NCBI GenBank assembly: GCA_029959905.1
Contig: JASCNZ010000012.1
Coordinates: 1-63,028 of the forward strand
From: Microbacteriaceae bacterium PS02344
GTDB lineage: Bacteria > Actinomycetota > Actinomycetes > Actinomycetales > Microbacteriaceae
Reading direction: 5' to 3'
Length of the DNA: 63,028 nucleotides
Position numbers and translations under genes: made by a program. Numbering within the stretch: the stretch's first letter is position 1; each line of letters opens with the position of its first letter. Under the pieces are notes generated by a model that was not told the DNA's origin, did not search any database, and saw nothing but the letters and a program-made list of their open reading frames with translations. This document shows, piece after piece, positions 15,949 through 24,454 of this stretch.

Positions 15949-17433
15949 GTGTCTGCATCCGATTCCCGCGTGAAGGAGGTCCGGTCGCTCGTCCCCGCGC
16001 GGATGGACCGGCTGCCGTGGTCGCGCTTCCACTGGATGATCGTCGTCGGGCTCGGATTCTCGTGGATCCTCGACGGCCTCGAAGTGCAGATCGTCGCGGC
16101 CAACGGCTACGCCTCGACCCTCGGTATGGGTCCGGCCGAAGTCGGTCTCGCCGGCACCTGCTACCTGCTCGGGCAGGTCTTCGGCGCGCTGGTGTTCGGC
16201 CGCCTCACCGATCGCCTCGGACGCAAGAACCTGTTCCTCATCTCCCTCGCGATCTACCTCGTGGGATCGGCGGTCGCCGGTCTCGCGTTCGCCCCCTGGT
16301 TCTTCTACATCTGGCGGTTCGTCGCGGGCGCGGGCATCGGCGGCGAGTACGCGGCCATCAACTCGGCGATCGACGAGATCATCCCCGCGAAGTATCGCGG
16401 ACGCGTCGACATCGCCATCAACGGCACCTACTGGGGCGGCGCGGCGCTCGGCGCCGTCGCCAACCTCTTCTTCCTGAACACGGACATCCTCCCGGAGGAC
16501 ATCGGCTGGCGACTCAGCTTCTTCCTCGGGCCGGTGCTCGGCGTACTCATCATCTGGTTGCGTCGCCACATCCCCGAGAGCCCGCGCTGGCAGATGACGC
16601 ACGGTCGTGAGGAACAGGCCGAGCGCAACGTCGACGAGATCGAGGAGCGCATCCGCAAGGAGGGCAAGACGATCCCCGACGTCGACGAGTCGAAGGCGAT
16701 CACCGTGAAGGAGTACGGCCGCGTGCCGTTCCTCACCATCGCCAAGGTGCTGTTCCGCACCTACCCGCGGCGCACGCTCGTCGGCATCACGATGATGGTG
16801 ACCCAGTCGTTCCTCTACAACGCGATCTTCTTCACCTACGCGCTGGTGCTCGAGAACTTCTACGACACCCCGCCGGCCTCGGCCTCGCAGTACTTCATCA
16901 TCTTCGCCGTCGGGAACCTGGCCGGAGCGCTGCTGCTGGGTCACTTCTTCGACACGTGGGGTCGTCGGCGGATGCTGTTCGCCACCTACACCCTCGCCGG
17001 ATCGATCCTGCTCGTGAGCGCGTTCCTCTTCAACGCGGGTGTGCTCGATGCCGCCACGCACACGGCGTTCTGGTGCGCGTCGTTCTTCTTCGCCTCGGCC
17101 GGAGCATCCGCCGCATACCTGACGGTGAGCGAGATCTTCCCGCTCGAGCTGCGCAGCCAGGTCATCTCGTACGTGTTCTCGATCGGTCAGCTCGTCGGCG
17201 CCATCGCCCCGGTGCTCTACGGGTCGCTGATCGGCGCGAGCGCCGAGACAGGCGACCGCGGTCCGCTGTTCTGGGGCTACGTGCTCGGGTCGGCGATCAT
17301 GATCTTCGGCGGCGTGATCTGCGGCATCTTCGGCGTGAGCGCGGCGGGGAAGTCGTTGGAGGACATCACCGACCCCCTCTCGCTCGTCGAACAGGCGAAG
17401 GAGGGCGTGACGCCCGACGCGAAGAAGGAATGA
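15949..17433 (+). CDS. MFS transporter of the sugar/aromatic-acid porter type
   Basis: This 494-residue transporter has twelve predicted helices. Major facilitator signatures include GRLTDRLGRKNLF in the helix 2-3 loop, RFVAGAGIGGEYAAINSAIDEIIPAKYRGR around helix 4-5, and a second-half copy HFFDTWGRRRMLF. The GIGGEY and PAKYRGR motifs are typical of the metabolite:H+ symporter and sugar porter groups. The substrate is unknown. A GTG at 15949 is used because AGGAGG lies about seven bases upstream. Eight bases separate its stop from the CorA start, so the two may share a transcript. Confidence 0.88.
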   Translation: MSASDSRVKEVRSLVPARMDRLPWSRFHWMIVVGLGFSWILDGLEVQIVAANGYASTLGMGPAEVGLAGTCYLLGQVFGALVFGRLTDRLGRKNLFLISLAIYLVGSAVAGLAFAPWFFYIWRFVAGAGIGGEYAAINSAIDEIIPAKYRGRVDIAINGTYWGGAALGAVANLFFLNTDILPEDIGWRLSFFLGPVLGVLIIWLRRHIPESPRWQMTHGREEQAERNVDEIEERIRKEGKTIPDVDESKAITVKEYGRVPFLTIAKVLFRTYPRRTLVGITMMVTQSFLYNAIFFTYALVLENFYDTPPASASQYFIIFAVGNLAGALLLGHFFDTWGRRRMLFATYTLAGSILLVSAFLFNAGVLDAATHTAFWCASFFFASAGASAAYLTVSEIFPLELRSQVISYVFSIGQLVGAIAPVLYGSLIGASAETGDRGPLFWGYVLGSAIMIFGGVICGIFGVSAAGKSLEDITDPLSLVEQAKEGVTPDAKKE

Positions 17434-17440
17434 TGGTCGC

Positions 17441-18499
17441 ATGACGGTCATCGACAACGCCATCTACGTGGCGGGGCATCGCACGGGCGACCCGCAGACG
17501 CTCGACGAGACGTTCGAGCTGCTCCACGAACGGCAGGGCATGGCCTGGATCGGCCTGTACCGCCCGGAGCCGGACGAGATCCACGCGGTCGCTCGGGAGT
17601 TCGGCCTGCATCCGCTCGCCGTGGAGGATGCTCTGAAAGGGCATCAACGAGCGAAGCTGGAACGCTTCGGCGACACGCTCTTCGTCGTGCTGCGACCGGC
17701 GCGGTACATCGACAGCAGCGAGACGGTCGAGTTCGGCGAGGTGCACCTGTTCATCGGGCCGCAGTTCGTCGTGACCGTGCGGCACGCCGAGAACCCCGAC
17801 CTCGCCCGAGTCCGCGCGCGCCTCGAAGGCAATCCGGCGCTGCTGGGGCGAGGGCCGGTCGCGGTGCTGTACGCGGTGCTCGACGAGGTCGTCGACGGGT
17901 ACGCACCCGTGGTGGCGGGACTCGAGAACGACATCGACGAGATCGAGGATCAGCTGTTCGCCGGCGATCCGGCGGTGGCGCGGCGCATCTACGAGCTGCT
18001 CGGCGAGGTGATCTCGTTCCAGCGCGCCACGCGCCCGCTGCGCGACATGCTGGAGAGCCTGCAGGAGGGGGCGAGTGAGCACGGCGTCGACGTCGAGCTA
18101 CGGCACTCGGTGCGCGACGTGCTCGATCACGTCATCCGCGTGAGCGAGCGCGCCGATGGGTTCCGTGCGCTGCTCGAGAACGCGTTGACGGTGCATTCGA
18201 CCCTCGTCACGCAGCGGCAGAACGACGAGATGCGGCAGCTCTCGGAAGCGAGCCTGGCGCAGAACGAGGAGACGCGGAAGCTCTCCGAGACGGGGCTGGC
18301 CCAGAACGAGCAGGTCAAGAAGATCTCGTCGTGGGCGGCGATCCTGTTCGCGCCCACCCTGATCGGCACGATCTACGGCATGAACTTCCGGCACATGCCC
18401 GAGCTCGACTGGCCGCTCGGCTACCCGCTGGCGCTCCTCGGCATGCTCGTCGGCGGCATCGTGCTGTACACGATCTTCAAGGCGAAGAAGTGGCTCTAG
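17441..18499 (+). CDS. corA: CorA-family divalent cation transporter
   Basis: This 352-residue magnesium/cobalt channel subunit has a long cytoplasmic alpha/beta and helical domain (1-285). Two C-terminal helices follow, with the signature YGMNF at the end of the first (about 312-316), then the periplasmic loop RHMPELDWPLGYP and helix 2. Just before helix 1 there is a near-perfect 14-residue tandem duplication (LSEASLAQNEETRK then LSETGLAQNEQVKK, about 266-293). It would lengthen the stalk helix by about two turns per copy compared with standard CorA. The gene follows the MFS gene closely. Confidence 0.92.
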   Translation: MTVIDNAIYVAGHRTGDPQTLDETFELLHERQGMAWIGLYRPEPDEIHAVAREFGLHPLAVEDALKGHQRAKLERFGDTLFVVLRPARYIDSSETVEFGEVHLFIGPQFVVTVRHAENPDLARVRARLEGNPALLGRGPVAVLYAVLDEVVDGYAPVVAGLENDIDEIEDQLFAGDPAVARRIYELLGEVISFQRATRPLRDMLESLQEGASEHGVDVELRHSVRDVLDHVIRVSERADGFRALLENALTVHSTLVTQRQNDEMRQLSEASLAQNEETRKLSETGLAQNEQVKKISSWAAILFAPTLIGTIYGMNFRHMPELDWPLGYPLALLGMLVGGIVLYTIFKAKKWL

Positions 18500-18530
18500 C
18501 GCGTCTCGTCGTCGCGGCTGCCGAAGGGTC

Positions 18531-18559
18531 TTGACGTCGCACTTGTATTTTGCAAGTAT
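18531..18559 (+). promoter_or_regulatory. Leaderless promoter with palindromic operator
   Basis: TTGACG (18531-18536) and AAGTAT (18554-18559) are 17 bp apart. The expected transcription start coincides with the ATG at 18566, so the transcript would be leaderless. A 17-bp imperfect palindrome ACTTGTATTTTGCAAGT (18541-18557) fills the spacer and is a good operator for the HxlR-type regulator encoded just downstream. Confidence 0.65.
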
Positions 18560-18565
18560 CGGCGC

Positions 18566-18976
18566 ATGGCCCTCTTCCTCACCTGCCCCGTCGAGAACGT
18601 CGAGCGCTCGACCGCCTTCTACACCGCCCTCGGCTGGACGCTCAACGCCGAGATGTCGGACCACAACGTGTCGTGCTTCGCGATCGCGCCCGAGCAGTAC
18701 GTCATGCTCGGCAGCCGCGAGATGTACGCGAGCGTCGGCGGCACCGAAGACCTGATCGGCGGGCCCGAGACCCCGTCCAAGATCACCGTGTCGTTCGACC
18801 TCGGCAGCCGCGAGGCGGTCGACGACCTCGTCGCGCGAGCCGAGAGCGCCGGCGGCCGCGTCGGCGACACCGACGACTACCCGTTCATGTACCAGCGTCA
18901 GTTCGACGATCCGGACGGCTACCACTACTCCCCCTTCTGGATGAAGCCCGACGCAGACGACGCCGCCGACGCGTGA
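18566..18976 (+). CDS. VOC-superfamily (glyoxalase-fold) protein
   Basis: This 136-residue protein is of the vicinal oxygen chelate fold and starts with the family pattern MALFLTCPVENVERSTAFYTALGW. It contains the ending GYHYSPFWMKPDAD, where relatives carry a metal-ligand Glu or a hydrophobic substitute. It most resembles the lactoylglutathione lyase-like proteins with unknown substrate (YP_/PhnB-like group) that sit beside HxlR or MarR regulators. Its stop overlaps the next start as GTGA, so enzyme and regulator are made together. The ATG at 18566 is fixed by the promoter: it lies seven bases past the -10 hexamer. Confidence 0.85.
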   Translation: MALFLTCPVENVERSTAFYTALGWTLNAEMSDHNVSCFAIAPEQYVMLGSREMYASVGGTEDLIGGPETPSKITVSFDLGSREAVDDLVARAESAGGRVGDTDDYPFMYQRQFDDPDGYHYSPFWMKPDADDAADA

Positions 18977-19260
18977 GAGACCTCGCCCGCGCTCTCGACG
19001 TCGTCGGCGCCCGCTGGGCTCTGCTCATCGTCCAGCAGTTGCTCGACGGCCCACAGCGGTACGGCGACCTGCAGCGCACCCTCGGGGCCCCCACGAACAT
19101 GCTCGCGACTCGCCTGCGCGAGCTCGAGGAAGCGGGCGTGCTGACGCGGCTCCCCCTGCACCACAACACGCGCGCCTACGCGCTGACCGACCGCGGCCGC
19201 GCGCTGCGCGACGCGATCGAGTCGCTCGGCCGTTGGGGCGCGGCCGCGTCGGACGGATAG
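18973..19260 (+). CDS. HxlR-family winged-helix regulator
   Basis: This 95-residue transcription factor has the HxlR core LDVVGARWALLIVQQLLDGPQRYGDLQRTL followed by the recognition-helix region NMLATRLRELEEAGVLTRL and the wing (HNTRAYALTDRGRAL). Family members are usually 100-120 residues; this one has almost no N-terminal arm, and its GTG overlaps the VOC gene stop. HxlR proteins bind short palindromes and often respond to aldehydes, quinones or redox. The obvious target is the palindrome inside the promoter at 18531-18559, implying autoregulation. Confidence 0.85.
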   Translation: MRDLARALDVVGARWALLIVQQLLDGPQRYGDLQRTLGAPTNMLATRLRELEEAGVLTRLPLHHNTRAYALTDRGRALRDAIESLGRWGAAASDG

Positions 19261-19303
19261 GGTCGAGGCGTCCCCGGTCGGGGGCGCGATCCGGGGGGAT
19301 GCG

Positions 19304-20473
19304 ATGAAACGTGGTCTGATCGGCGGAGCGGCGCTCGCCGTTCTGTGGTTCGTGTGCGTCTGGGTGCCGTATCTGCTGGCGCTGGCGGGCGGGAGCCTGG
19401 CGACGCTGGCGCAGCTGATTCCGTCACCCATGGGTCGGGGTGTGTTCGGGAGCCCACCCGGATGGGCGCTTCTCGTACAAGTCGCGACCGCTGTCGCCCT
19501 GGTCGCCGGCTACGCCACTCTGGCCGCCGTCTTCGGGCGGCGCGGCGGAGCGTTCGCGGCGGGATGGCTGGCGGCCGCGCTGACGACGTTCACCATCGGT
19601 GCGTTCATCGATGTCGGCAGCTTCCTGACGTGGATCGGGTCTTTCGGCATCCGCGGCGCCGCCGGCACCATGGGCGCGGCCTCGACGACGACGTGGTGGG
19701 GAGTGCTGCTCGGGTGGATCCCCGCCCTCGCGAGCGCACGGTCGGTCGCGCACCGCCGGCAGGATGCTTCGGGCCCGAGTCGAGAAGCGGATGCTCCGCC
19801 GGCGGACGAACCGCTCGAACGGGACCTTCGCACCTCGCCCTCACGCACGTTCATCGCCGCCCTCGCGGCGCTCGCGCTGATCGCCCTGCCGTTCGCTGTG
19901 GAAGCCGGGCACGCCGCCACGCAGCAGCAGCTGCGCGAAGACCAGGCGACGGCAGAGACGCCGACCGATCCCGACGGTGCCGCCGCTCCCGACCCCTCGG
20001 CCGAGGGCGAGCCCGTGCCGACCGCCGTGGCATCCGACGGCGTCGTGCCCGACGATGCCTGCACCGCGGCGAACACGACGATCCTGGCGCCCGCGCCCGA
20101 CGGCGCCACGGGTCACCGCGGTCAGGCCCTGTCGCTCGTGAACGTGTCGGACGAACCGTGCGTCGTCGAGGGATATCCGGACGTCGCGTACGGCGACCAG
20201 AACGACCACCTCCTCGACGTGACCGTCGAGCGCGGCGGCTCTTTCATGGCCGCCGACCCCGGCCCCGCACCGCTCACGCTGCAACCGGGCGACGCGGCCT
20301 CGGCGGTCATCGGCTGGGACGCGAACTCGGTGCACGGCCAGCTCGCGGCCCGCTCGGTGTGGATCGCGGTGTGGCCCGGCGAGGAGCGGTTGTCCTGGGC
20401 CATGCCGCTCGACATCATCGGTGGCGCGACCGTGTCGGTCACCGCCTGGCACGTGCCGACTCCGGCGGGCTGA
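19304..20473 (+). CDS. Membrane protein with DUF4232-like extracellular domain
   Basis: This 389-residue protein has four to five N-terminal helices (about 5-27, 50-75, 80-105, 125-145) and a charged linker, then another helix (about 185-205). An acidic Pro/Ala linker leads to an extracellular beta-rich domain (about 250-389) containing two cysteines (DACTAAN and EPCVVEGYPDV). The cysteine pair and the GHRGQALSLVNVSDEPC pattern match DUF4232, found in secreted actinobacterial proteins of unknown role. The ATG at 19304 follows a GGGGG-containing ribosome site. It is convergent with the peptidase gene, and no hairpin was seen between them. Confidence 0.7.
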   Translation: MKRGLIGGAALAVLWFVCVWVPYLLALAGGSLATLAQLIPSPMGRGVFGSPPGWALLVQVATAVALVAGYATLAAVFGRRGGAFAAGWLAAALTTFTIGAFIDVGSFLTWIGSFGIRGAAGTMGAASTTTWWGVLLGWIPALASARSVAHRRQDASGPSREADAPPADEPLERDLRTSPSRTFIAALAALALIALPFAVEAGHAATQQQLREDQATAETPTDPDGAAAPDPSAEGEPVPTAVASDGVVPDDACTAANTTILAPAPDGATGHRGQALSLVNVSDEPCVVEGYPDVAYGDQNDHLLDVTVERGGSFMAADPGPAPLTLQPGDAASAVIGWDANSVHGQLAARSVWIAVWPGEERLSWAMPLDIIGGATVSVTAWHVPTPAG

Positions 20474-20486
20474 CGAGGAAGAAGGC

Positions 20487-21425
20487 TCACCCCCGCATAT
20501 CGATCGACATCCGGCGCACCGCCGCGCGGAGCTCCCGGATCATCGCCGGGCCCCCGTGCCCCTCATCCGGGATGTGGACGAGCCGACTCGCGGGCCATGC
20601 ACGGTGCAGATCGAACGGCACGGACATGCTGGAGCTGAGGTCCCTGCGGCCATGAACGAGGACGCCGGGGATCGTGGCCAGTTGATCGACGCCCTGCAGG
20701 ATGCCTGCGGCGCCCAGGAAGGCGTCGTGGCTCCAGTAATGGAGGATGAGCGTGGCGAGTTCGATCCGCGTGCGCGGATCCTCCCACCGGCGATCGGGCG
20801 AGAAGTGCGGATCGAGAGACATGTGCGTGTTCTCCCAGCGGCCCCAGGCCACCGCTGCGCGGTCGCGCACCGCCTCATCGTCGCTCGTGATGGCGCGGTA
20901 GAGGGCGTCGACCACGCGCTCCGCACGGCGGGGCTCGGCCACCCTCTCGAGCTGCTCCCACTCCTCGGGGAAGACGCGGCGGAGATCGCGGGAGATCCAC
21001 TCGACCTCCGCGCGACTGGTCGTCGTGACGGCGCCCAGCGCGAGCCCGTTCACCCTCCCGGGATGAGACTCCGCGTAGGCCAGCGCGAGGGTGGCTCCCC
21101 AGGAGAGCCCGACGACCAACCACCGCTCGACCCCCACCTGCTCCCGCAGGGCTTCGATGTCCTCGATCTGCGCTTGAGTAGTGTTGCCCGGCAGGGATGA
21201 GAGGTCGTCGGCGACCGACGGCGTGCTCTGACCGCATCCGCGTTGATCGAATGCCACGACTCGGTTGGTCGACGGATCGAAGAGGGTGTGATGGAAGTCG
21301 GAGATTCCGGATCCCGGCCCGCCGTGGAGGAAAAGAGCCGGGACTGGACCGCTGCCGAACTGCTCCCACGAGAGACGGACTCCTCCTGGGCGATCGAGAA
21401 GCATCCGTTCCGCCGGTGTCGTCAC
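20487..21425 (-). CDS. Alpha/beta hydrolase, proline iminopeptidase type
   Basis: This 312-residue peptidase of family S33 has the oxyanion-hole motif LFLHGGPGSG (about 31-40), the conserved FDQRGCGQS, and the nucleophile elbow GLSWGATLAL (Ser at about residue 107). The acid/base end contains VHGRRDLSS and the catalytic His in PDEGHGG. Prolyl iminopeptidases remove N-terminal proline from peptides. The family length and motif spacing fit well. The gene is divergent from the small unknown gene at 21531. Confidence 0.9.
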   Translation of the reverse strand: MTTPAERMLLDRPGGVRLSWEQFGSGPVPALFLHGGPGSGISDFHHTLFDPSTNRVVAFDQRGCGQSTPSVADDLSSLPGNTTQAQIEDIEALREQVGVERWLVVGLSWGATLALAYAESHPGRVNGLALGAVTTTSRAEVEWISRDLRRVFPEEWEQLERVAEPRRAERVVDALYRAITSDDEAVRDRAAVAWGRWENTHMSLDPHFSPDRRWEDPRTRIELATLILHYWSHDAFLGAAGILQGVDQLATIPGVLVHGRRDLSSSMSVPFDLHRAWPASRLVHIPDEGHGGPAMIRELRAAVRRMSIDMRG

Positions 21426-21530
21426 CCTTCGAACGTAGCGGGGGCCGCCCGAGCGGGAAATCCCTTGCCGACGAGTTCGCGGTCGCCCTCGCTGCCGTTC
21501 CGCGCGGTAAGCGGGCTAAGGTCGAGAATC

Positions 21531-21965
21531 ATGCACGGTGGCTACCTCGACGTCGAAGACCAGCTCCTCTCGCACCCGAACATCACGCGTCGGGCGCTGG
21601 GCGCGTGGGGAGCGACACTGTCGATCTGGGGTGATTCCACCCTGACGTGGAAGATGCGCGACACCGGATCGTCGCTCAACCGCATCTGGAACCGCCACTG
21701 GAGCACGCCGCCCGAACACCACGGATGGCTGTACGAGCAGTTGAGAGCCGGCAACCTCGACGCCCTCTACCAGCTCGGCCCCGGCACCGGCGTCAACCTC
21801 GGCGAGCTCTACGTGGCCCTCTACCACTGCCCGGACGACGGCATCGGATTCGTCGTCATAACGACGCGCACCGGCAAGCGACTCGGACGCGACACCGGCT
21901 GGCGACCGATCGAGCTGCGCGGCGAGCGCCTCGACTACGCGATCTCGCGCTTCTCGTTCTTCTGA
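21531..21965 (+). CDS. Hypothetical 144-residue protein
   Basis: I do not recognise this protein. It is soluble, rich in Trp and Gly, and starts MHGGYLDVEDQLLSHPNI. It contains a WGATLSIWGDSTLTW stretch, a central PPEHHGWLYEQLRAGN motif and a C-terminal DYAISRFSFF. No signal peptide or membrane segment is seen. The ATG at 21531 is chosen because a TAAGGT box at 21517-21522 lies eight bases upstream, which suggests a leaderless or nearly leaderless transcript. It stands alone between the divergent peptidase gene and the MarR leader region. Confidence 0.55.
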   Translation: MHGGYLDVEDQLLSHPNITRRALGAWGATLSIWGDSTLTWKMRDTGSSLNRIWNRHWSTPPEHHGWLYEQLRAGNLDALYQLGPGTGVNLGELYVALYHCPDDGIGFVVITTRTGKRLGRDTGWRPIELRGERLDYAISRFSFF

Positions 21966-22041
21966 CGCGCGGTGCGTCGCGCTCTCGCCCGAGAATCGAC
22001 GAGATTTCGTAATCGAACCGTTGCATTCGTTACCTCGTCGT

Positions 22042-22152
22042 TATACAGTGATCGCACGGTGAATGTTTGCTGTGGCACTCACCGGATGTGATTGCAGGAC
22101 ACTCTTGGTGCAAGGGACAAGGGCCGGTCGGACGCCTCTCCGACCGGCCCTT
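22042..22152 (+). promoter_or_regulatory. Structured leader: promoter, possible Cys-Cys mini-ORF, terminator
   Basis: A -10-like TATACA (22042-22047) with a weak TTGCAT upstream is followed by about 70 bases and then a terminator hairpin at 22119-22152. A ten-codon frame, GTG at 22059 to TGA at 22091 (residues MNVCCGTHRM), lies in the leader and has two adjacent Cys codons. This resembles a leader-peptide attenuator or a short independent RNA. The MarR gene downstream has its own apparent promoter. Confidence 0.4.
22119..22152 (+). terminator. Strong hairpin terminator before the MarR gene
   Basis: Perfect 14-bp arms (22119-22132 and 22139-22152) flank the 6-nt loop CGCCTC. The 3' arm ends in TT, followed by ACTG. 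It ends whatever transcript begins near 22054. Confidence 0.75.
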
Positions 22153-22186
22153 ACTGCTGCCCGAGACCGGCCGGTATCCTGGGGGG

Positions 22187-22615
22187 ATGACCGATCGCAA
22201 GCTCGCCCTCGCCGCCTGGGAGAGTCTGTTCCGTGCACAGCACGAGGTCTTCCACGACATGCTCGCCGACTTCGAGGGCACCGACCTCACCCAGGCCGAG
22301 TACGACGTGATGCTCACGGTCACGCGCTCCCCCGAGATGACCACGCGGCTGCGCGACATCACCGCGAACATGCTCATCAGCCAGCCCAGCGTCTCGCGCC
22401 TCGTCGACCGCATGGTCACACGCGGCCTGGTTTCGAAGTGCGCCGATCCGGAAGACGGACGCGGCGCCCTCATCAGCGCCACCGAATCGGGCGCGCGGGC
22501 ATTCCGCTCCATCGCGCTGGTGCACGGCCGGTCCATCGCCGCACGCATGTCCGCTCTCGACGACGACGAGCTGCGCACCCTCCGCACCCTGACGGACAAG
22601 CTGCGCCGCTCCTGA
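22187..22615 (+). CDS. MarR-family transcriptional regulator
   Basis: This 142-residue winged-helix regulator has the central DNA-binding region TTRLRDITANMLISQPSVSRLVDRMVTRGLV and the wing KCADPEDGRGALISATESG, followed by the dimerisation helix. The family is usually 140-170 residues. The ATG at 22187 is seven bases past a TATCCT box (22175-22180), so the transcript is probably leaderless. It is preceded by a terminator hairpin and followed 115 bp later by the flotillin gene. Targets and ligand are unknown. Confidence 0.88.
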   Translation: MTDRKLALAAWESLFRAQHEVFHDMLADFEGTDLTQAEYDVMLTVTRSPEMTTRLRDITANMLISQPSVSRLVDRMVTRGLVSKCADPEDGRGALISATESGARAFRSIALVHGRSIAARMSALDDDELRTLRTLTDKLRRS

Positions 22616-22730
22616 CGCGGGCACATCTGCCCCGGGCATCCGTTCCTGTGTTCTGGCAGGGTGGATGCTGAGAGCCCGGCACGACGCCGGGCCCGGACCG
22701 CCCCCGAGGGGGGAACAGGGAGGTCTATCC

Positions 22731-24338
22731 ATGGAGATCGCCGGAGCCATCGGCATCCTCGTCATCGTCGGCATCGCGCTCGTCGCCGCCGTCGTCGTCT
22801 TGCTGATCCTGCTGCTGTTCGCACGCAGCTGGATCAAGGTCGCGCGCGCCGACGAGGCGCTCGTCATCTCGGGACGCAAGCAGAAAGTGCAGCGCACCGT
22901 CGCATCGGTGAACCCTGACGGCACCACCAGCACGCGGCCCGAGATCGAGGAGTCGCCCGTCACGGTCATCGTGAACGGCAAGTCGCTCGTCAACCCGATC
23001 ACGCAGCGCCACGAGATCATCTCGCTGCGCTCGCGCCAGGTGTCGCTCAACGCCGAGGCGCAGTCGCTCGACAACGTGACCCTCAACGTCGACGGCGTCG
23101 CGATCGTGAAGATCGGATCCGACCCGGTGTACGTGCGCCGCGCCGCGGAACGATTCGCCTCGCAGGACAAGGCGATCGAGCAGTTCACCACCGAGCAGCT
23201 CGAAGGTGCGCTCCGCGGCATCGTCGCAACGCTGTCGGTCGTCGAGCTCATGCGGGAGCGCAAGAAGTTCTCCGACCAGATCGCCGCCGACGTGTCACAG
23301 GAACTCGCCGAGCAGGGCCTCATCCTCGACTCGTTCCAGATCAAGGGCATCACCGACAAGGTCGGCTACATCCAGTCGCTGGGTGCGCCCGAGATCCAGG
23401 CGAAGCGTCAGGCCGCCGAGATCTCGCAGACGAACGCCGACCGCGCGATCAACCAGAAGTTCATCGCGAACCAGGAAGCGAACCTGATCGAGCAGACGGC
23501 GCTCGACACCAACACCGCCAACGCCAACGCCGGCATCGGGCGGGCCCGCGCCGAGGCCGAGCAGGCCGAGAACCTCGCTCGCGAGCAGGCCCAGCAGGCG
23601 GTGCTGCAGCAGCAGGCCGAGAACCGTCAGGCCCAGCTCGACGCCGACGTCAAGCGCGTCGCCGACGCCCAGCGGTACGAGGCCGAGACCCGCGCCCAGG
23701 CCGAGCTGTACACGCGTGAGCGCGCCGCCGAGGCCGCTGCGATCGAGCAGGTCAAGCAGGCCGAAGCCCGCACCCGCATCGCCGAGCAGCAGGCCCAGGC
23801 CGACAAGGCTCGCGCCGACGGTGAAGCTGCGGCCGCGGTGGCCACCGCCACCGGTGAGGCCGACGCCCTGCGTTCGAAGGCCGAGGCCGAGGCCGAGGCG
23901 CGTCGACTGCGGGCGAGCGCCGAAGCCGACGCGATCCGCGCCGAGGGCGAGGCGCGCGCCGCCGCCGTCGAGGCCGAGGCGAAGGCCATCGCCTCGAACC
24001 AGGAGGCGTTCCTCTCGCAGCGCGTGCTCGAGGTGCTGCCGTCGATCATGAGCGAGTTCGCCAAGGGCTACGCCGCGATCGGCAACGTGTCGATCGTCGG
24101 CGGCTCCGGCGAAGACGGCGCCTCGCAGGTCGTGGGCGCCGACAGCGCCAAGGCCCTGCGCTCGGTGTTCGACAGCGTCCACTCCGCCACCGGGCTCGAC
24201 CTGGCCGGCATCATCCAGGGCCAGGCGGTGGGTCGCGGATTCGGGGCCGGCATGGCCGAGGCATCCGCCGCGGCGCCGACGACGCGCGTGCCGAACCCGA
24301 CGACGCCCCCACCGCCCGCAGCCGACGACGCGGAGTAA
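22731..24338 (+). CDS. Flotillin-like SPFH-domain protein
   Basis: This 535-residue membrane scaffold protein has one N-terminal hydrophobic helix (about 8-28). An SPFH/band 7 domain follows (about 30-230, with VARADEALVISGRKQKVQR and VELMRERKKFSDQIAADVSQELAEQGLILDSFQIKGITD). A long alanine/glutamate-rich coiled coil (about 235-450) contains repeated EA/AEA heptads typical of flotillins, and a Gly/Pro-rich tail ends the protein. Flotillins organise membrane domains. The ATG at 22731 has AGGGAGGT seven bases upstream. No NfeD-type partner is adjacent. Confidence 0.9.
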   Translation: MEIAGAIGILVIVGIALVAAVVVLLILLLFARSWIKVARADEALVISGRKQKVQRTVASVNPDGTTSTRPEIEESPVTVIVNGKSLVNPITQRHEIISLRSRQVSLNAEAQSLDNVTLNVDGVAIVKIGSDPVYVRRAAERFASQDKAIEQFTTEQLEGALRGIVATLSVVELMRERKKFSDQIAADVSQELAEQGLILDSFQIKGITDKVGYIQSLGAPEIQAKRQAAEISQTNADRAINQKFIANQEANLIEQTALDTNTANANAGIGRARAEAEQAENLAREQAQQAVLQQQAENRQAQLDADVKRVADAQRYEAETRAQAELYTRERAAEAAAIEQVKQAEARTRIAEQQAQADKARADGEAAAAVATATGEADALRSKAEAEAEARRLRASAEADAIRAEGEARAAAVEAEAKAIASNQEAFLSQRVLEVLPSIMSEFAKGYAAIGNVSIVGGSGEDGASQVVGADSAKALRSVFDSVHSATGLDLAGIIQGQAVGRGFGAGMAEASAAAPTTRVPNPTTPPPPAADDAE

Positions 24339-24454
24339 TCACCTCAGCACAGCGGATGCCGCGGCCGATCCGGTCGCGGCATCCGTCGTCTTCGCCGGTG
24401 TCGCGGCTCCCGCCGCTCGCGCCCACAACTCAGGACGAGAGGCAGACTGGAGGC

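Noticed and set aside
15886..17463. Long minus-strand frame opposite the MFS gene.
   Set aside because: Composition is Arg/Asp/Glu/His-rich as in antisense shadows, and the MFS gene on the plus strand is clear.
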